A stretch of 64,000 nucleotides of DNA from Bacillus litorisediminis (lineage in GTDB: Bacteria; Bacillota; Bacilli; Bacillales; JC228), in assembly GCF_022808645.1 (NCBI RefSeq), contig NZ_JAKZKT010000021.1, forward strand, positions 1-64,000, given 5' to 3'. A program made the position numbers and the translations under genes. Shown piece by piece: positions 61,525-64,000 of this stretch. Numbering within the stretch: the stretch's first letter is position 1; every line of letters starts with the position of its first letter. The notes under the pieces were generated by a model. The model ran no database searches. It had not been told where the DNA came from and saw only the letters and a list, made by a program, of their open reading frames with translations.

Positions 61525-62736
61525 ATGGAAAAACAACCGAAGCTTTGGACTAGAAATTTTATTCTGGTTTCCATCAGCAATTTTTTTGTGTTTTTAACGT
61601 TTTATTATTTGCTTATATTACTGCCGATATATGCCTTAGACTTTCTAAACGTATCAGAGGCTGAGGTAGGTTTACTTGTCACAGTATTTTTAATTTCTGC
61701 AATTGTATCCCGTCCATTTGCAGGACAATGGGTGAGCCGATATGGAATAAGGAAGGTATTCATTGCTTCAGCATTCATATTTGCCGCAGGGGCAACATTA
61801 TACTTCTTGCCTCAATCGATAGGGAGCCTGCTCGTTCTTCGCTTCTTTCATGGAATTGGGTTTGGAATGGCAACTACTGCGACCGGAACGATTGTTGCTA
61901 ATGTTATTCCTCCTTTGCGAAGAGGTGAGGGTATGGGCTATTACGTTTTATTTGTGAATTTAGCCATGGTCATTGGTCCTTTCTTAGGATTGACTGCAAT
62001 CCAAGACTGGGGAGCTGAAACAACATTTTCGATGTCTGCCATTTTCGGGTTTCTCGCTCTTTTAACTGGACTTATGATTAAATTTCCGAATGAAATTAAA
62101 CAAGAATCCACTCAAAAAGCAGAAAAAATTCGTTTCCGGATTGGAGATATGTTCGAAAGACCAGCTGTCAAAATTTCAGTCGTCGGTGCCTTTTTTGCGA
62201 TTGCGTATTCTTCTATCCTCGCCTTTGTTTCCGTATATGCTAGTCAGATTGGTCTAGCCAAAGTGGCGAGCTACTTTTTTGTTGTATATGCGGTTGTTCT
62301 TCTGCTTTCACGCCCATTTACAGGAAAATGGTTTGACCAATATGGAGCGAATGTGATTATTTATCCTGCCCTTATCATTTTTGCTATCGGGGTATTCGTC
62401 TTAAGCGGAGCAGAATCTGCTTTTATTTTCCTGCTGGCAGCAGCGTTGGTTGGTCTTGGCTGGGGAACCGTGTTTCCTAGTCTTCAAACCATTGCGATCC
62501 AAGAAGCTTCTCCAGGAAAAAGCGGGCTTGCAACGGCTACTTATCTATCAATCTTTGATATTGGCATGGGGCTCGGGTCCTTCTTGGTCGGTATCATCGG
62601 TGCCGAAATCGGTCTAAACTCTTTATACTTTTATAGCTCTATCTACATTCTGGCAGGGATTGGACTGTATTATCTCTTGCACGGAAAAAGAAAAGAAGCT
62701 TCCGCCACTCGACAGGTATTATCAGAAAACAAGTAA
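61525..62736 (+). CDS. MFS transporter
   Basis: Start at the ATG at 61525 (GGGGAGG upstream), just after marR. About 403 residues with 12 helices and the motif VSRPFAGQWVSRYGIRKVF after helix 2, like the YwoG/YfkF-type drug exporters of Bacillus. Control by MarR suggests export of a toxic aromatic or antimicrobial compound. Confidence 0.9.
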   Translation: MEKQPKLWTRNFILVSISNFFVFLTFYYLLILLPIYALDFLNVSEAEVGLLVTVFLISAIVSRPFAGQWVSRYGIRKVFIASAFIFAAGATLYFLPQSIGSLLVLRFFHGIGFGMATTATGTIVANVIPPLRRGEGMGYYVLFVNLAMVIGPFLGLTAIQDWGAETTFSMSAIFGFLALLTGLMIKFPNEIKQESTQKAEKIRFRIGDMFERPAVKISVVGAFFAIAYSSILAFVSVYASQIGLAKVASYFFVVYAVVLLLSRPFTGKWFDQYGANVIIYPALIIFAIGVFVLSGAESAFIFLLAAALVGLGWGTVFPSLQTIAIQEASPGKSGLATATYLSIFDIGMGLGSFLVGIIGAEIGLNSLYFYSSIYILAGIGLYYLLHGKRKEASATRQVLSENK

Positions 62737-62737
62737 C

Positions 62738-62760
62738 GGTGCCTGTCACGCCCCGAGGTT
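62738..62760 (+). repeat. dispersed GGTGCCTGTCACGCCCCG element
   Basis: The same core as the elements at 31702 and 43909, directly after the MFS stop codon. Confidence 0.65.
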
Positions 62761-62767
62761 TGTTGAA

Positions 62768-62799
62768 AACGGGAAGGTTAAATCCTTCTCGTTTTTTTG
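62768..62799 (+). terminator. terminator of the marR-MFS operon
   Basis: AAACG-x-GAAGG and CCTTC-x-CGTTT stem followed by seven T. Confidence 0.85.
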
Positions 62800-62808
62800 T
62801 GGAAAATC

Positions 62809-62837
62809 TTGTTAACCATCTGCAGAAGTGGTATATT
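62809..62837 (+). promoter_or_regulatory. promoter of the tetR gene
   Basis: -35 TTGTTA (62809-62814), 17-base spacer, -10 TATATT (62832-62837). Confidence 0.7.
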
Positions 62838-62845
62838 TTTATAAA

Positions 62846-62859
62846 AGACCGATCGGTTT
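62846..62859. promoter_or_regulatory. TetR operator 1
   Basis: AGACCGATCGGTTT, centred on the palindrome ACCGATCGGT, just downstream of the -10 element. A related site is at 63493. Confidence 0.7.
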
Positions 62860-62878
62860 CAAAATTGAGGTGCAAAAG

Positions 62879-63472
62879 ATGAGAAAAGGTGAGAAGACGA
62901 AACAGCAAATTATTATGCTTGCTACTGATGTTTTTAATCAGAAGGGGTATATTGGTACCTCTCTCACTGACATCATGAATGCTACTGGTCTCAAAAAGGG
63001 CGGTATTTATAATCATTTTGAAAATAAAGAGGAGCTGGCGATTGCATCATTTGATTACGCGATTGAGGTTTTAACTCATACCTATGCCAAGGCAATCGAA
63101 GGGAAAAAGTCTGCGATTGACCAATTAATCGCACTCATTTCTATTTATGAAAATATTATAGATAACCCGCCAATTAAAGGTGGATGCCCGATTTTAAACA
63201 CAGCGGTAGAAAGCGATGATACGAATCCTGTCTTGCGTGAAAGAGCGCAAGAAGCTATGCAAAAATGGCTAAAATTAATCCAGCTTACAATTCGTAAAGG
63301 AATCAGGAAAAATGAAATTCAGCCAACTGTCGATATTGAGTCATTTTCAGCATTTCTTACATCAACCATTGAAGGTGCTGTAATGCTTAGCAAGCTATAC
63401 CAGACCAATTCGTATATGAAGCAGGCTATAAAGCATCTAACTGAATCGATTGAAAATCTTCGAGTCCATTAA
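62879..63472 (+). CDS. TetR-family regulator
   Basis: The ATG at 62879 follows GAGGTG by six bases. The 197-residue protein has a TetR helix-turn-helix TDVFNQKGYIGTSLTDIMNATGLKKGGIYNHFENKEELA and a C-terminal ligand domain with NPPIKGGCPILNTAVESDDTNP, the pattern of the YxaF/LmrA-like group that binds AGACCGNNCGGTCT-type sites. Operators before itself and before the hydrolase gene suggest it controls both. Confidence 0.92.
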   Translation: MRKGEKTKQQIIMLATDVFNQKGYIGTSLTDIMNATGLKKGGIYNHFENKEELAIASFDYAIEVLTHTYAKAIEGKKSAIDQLIALISIYENIIDNPPIKGGCPILNTAVESDDTNPVLRERAQEAMQKWLKLIQLTIRKGIRKNEIQPTVDIESFSAFLTSTIEGAVMLSKLYQTNSYMKQAIKHLTESIENLRVH

Positions 63473-63492
63473 ATTTTTTTTACCCAAAAAAC

Positions 63493-63506
63493 AGACCGTT
63501 TGGTTT
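63493..63506. promoter_or_regulatory. TetR operator 2
   Basis: AGACCGTTTGGTTT matches operator 1 at 12 of 14 positions; it lies 32 bases ahead of the hydrolase start. Confidence 0.6.
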
Positions 63507-63538
63507 CTTTTTAAAAACATAAAACAAAGGAGAAGTCC

Positions 63539-64000
63539 ATGTATATTTGGATAATAAGTACTTTAATGTTTCTCGTCGCATTTGCAGGATTAGTGTGGAA
63601 GTTGGCTGTTGTAAGCCAAACACCAAGAAAAACTGCCATTGATACCAAGCCAGACATCCCATTTGAACAAGTGAGTTTCCAAAGTGGGACAGAAAAAATG
63701 GCGGGATGGTTTATCCCAGCAAAAACAAATCAGCACGAAAAAAGCCCTCTCATCATTCTAGTTCATGGCTGGGGATCGAACCGGGCAAAAATGAAAAGGT
63801 ATGTAAAACCTATTTTTGAAGCCGGATACGCATTATTGCTCTTTGATGTACGAAGTCATGGGGAAAGTGAGGAAATAAATGCTCCTACAGTAAAAACTTT
63901 CCGGGATGATGTCTTGGCGGCTGTTCAATATGCAAAAACAAAAAAGGAAGTTGATCCTGAACGAATTGGAATTTTAGCTCATTCATTTGGCGGGTTTGGC
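63539..64000 (+). CDS. alpha/beta hydrolase (partial, cut by window end)
   Basis: ATG at 63539 behind AAAGGAGAAG. The first 154 residues show an N-terminal membrane anchor (residues 1-22, YIWIISTLMFLVAFAGLVWKL), the oxyanion motif LILVHGWGSNRAKM, LFDVRSHGES and the nucleophile elbow ILAHSFGGFG containing the catalytic Ser. It is a serine hydrolase of the esterase/peptidase type. The acid and His of the triad lie beyond the window. Likely controlled by the adjacent TetR protein. Confidence 0.88.
   Translation, partial: MYIWIISTLMFLVAFAGLVWKLAVVSQTPRKTAIDTKPDIPFEQVSFQSGTEKMAGWFIPAKTNQHEKSPLIILVHGWGSNRAKMKRYVKPIFEAGYALLLFDVRSHGESEEINAPTVKTFRDDVLAAVQYAKTKKEVDPERIGILAHSFGGFG

Overview
The window looks like chromosomal DNA from an endospore-forming, low-GC Gram-positive of the Bacillaceae (Bacillus, Mesobacillus or Neobacillus type). 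The basis is AT-rich DNA with GGAGG-type ribosome sites and many TTG/GTG starts, purine, S-box and manganese riboswitches with Bacillus-style terminators, CotF-type spore coat proteins, a KinB-like kinase, CydS, YxjG/YxjH and FbpB-family genes. No phage, transposase, rRNA, tRNA or CRISPR was seen; this is ordinary but gene-rich chromosome.

Layout. 0-6 kb: YjbQ-family enzyme, arginase-fold hydrolase, SDR oxidoreductase, a membrane protein and a NarL-type two-component pair. 6.3-13 kb: a complete mannosylglycerate catabolic locus (RpiR regulator, PTS EIIABC, GH38 mannosidase, glycerate kinase) with a cre-like site and a palindrome. 13-15.4 kb: small membrane proteins, then a Mn2+ riboswitch with two chained terminators ahead of FbpB-like, Spo0M-like and YkvA-like genes. 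15.4-26 kb: nucleoside hydrolase, a 35-residue amphipathic peptide, two diacylglycerol-kinase paralogues, a dehydrogenase/class II aldolase pair, lgt, a TetR/DHA2 efflux pair and an FkbM methyltransferase. 26-36 kb: GlcNAc-type PTS, NiaP-like transporter, a cytochrome bd operon with cydS, hemY/cgoX, a KinB-like kinase and an MFS exporter.

36.4-37.6 kb holds the most striking non-coding structure: 24 copies of a 52-bp repeat, 23 of them in exact 52-bp register, each carrying an inverted repeat. 37.8-43.9 kb: two spore-coat genes, an arylamine N-acetyltransferase, an SRPBCC remnant, an ANT(6)-like nucleotidyltransferase, xpt-pbuX under a guanine riboswitch, and an FMN reductase behind two palindromic boxes. 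45-54.4 kb is a sulfur region: an SsuABC-type transporter operon with an aminotransferase and a dehydrogenase, an S-box-controlled flavin monooxygenase/ATP-grasp pair, and a divergent S-box-controlled methionine synthase. 54.5-64 kb: an XRE regulator with two small membrane proteins, a sugar-type ABC importer followed by two secreted phosphoesterases, MarR/MFS and TetR/hydrolase pairs, the last cut by the window end.

Two dispersed short repeat families, one forming perfect hairpins with covarying stems, sit at gene ends through the right half. Two genes (cydA and the XRE regulator) appear to begin at AUC or AUU rather than a standard start codon.
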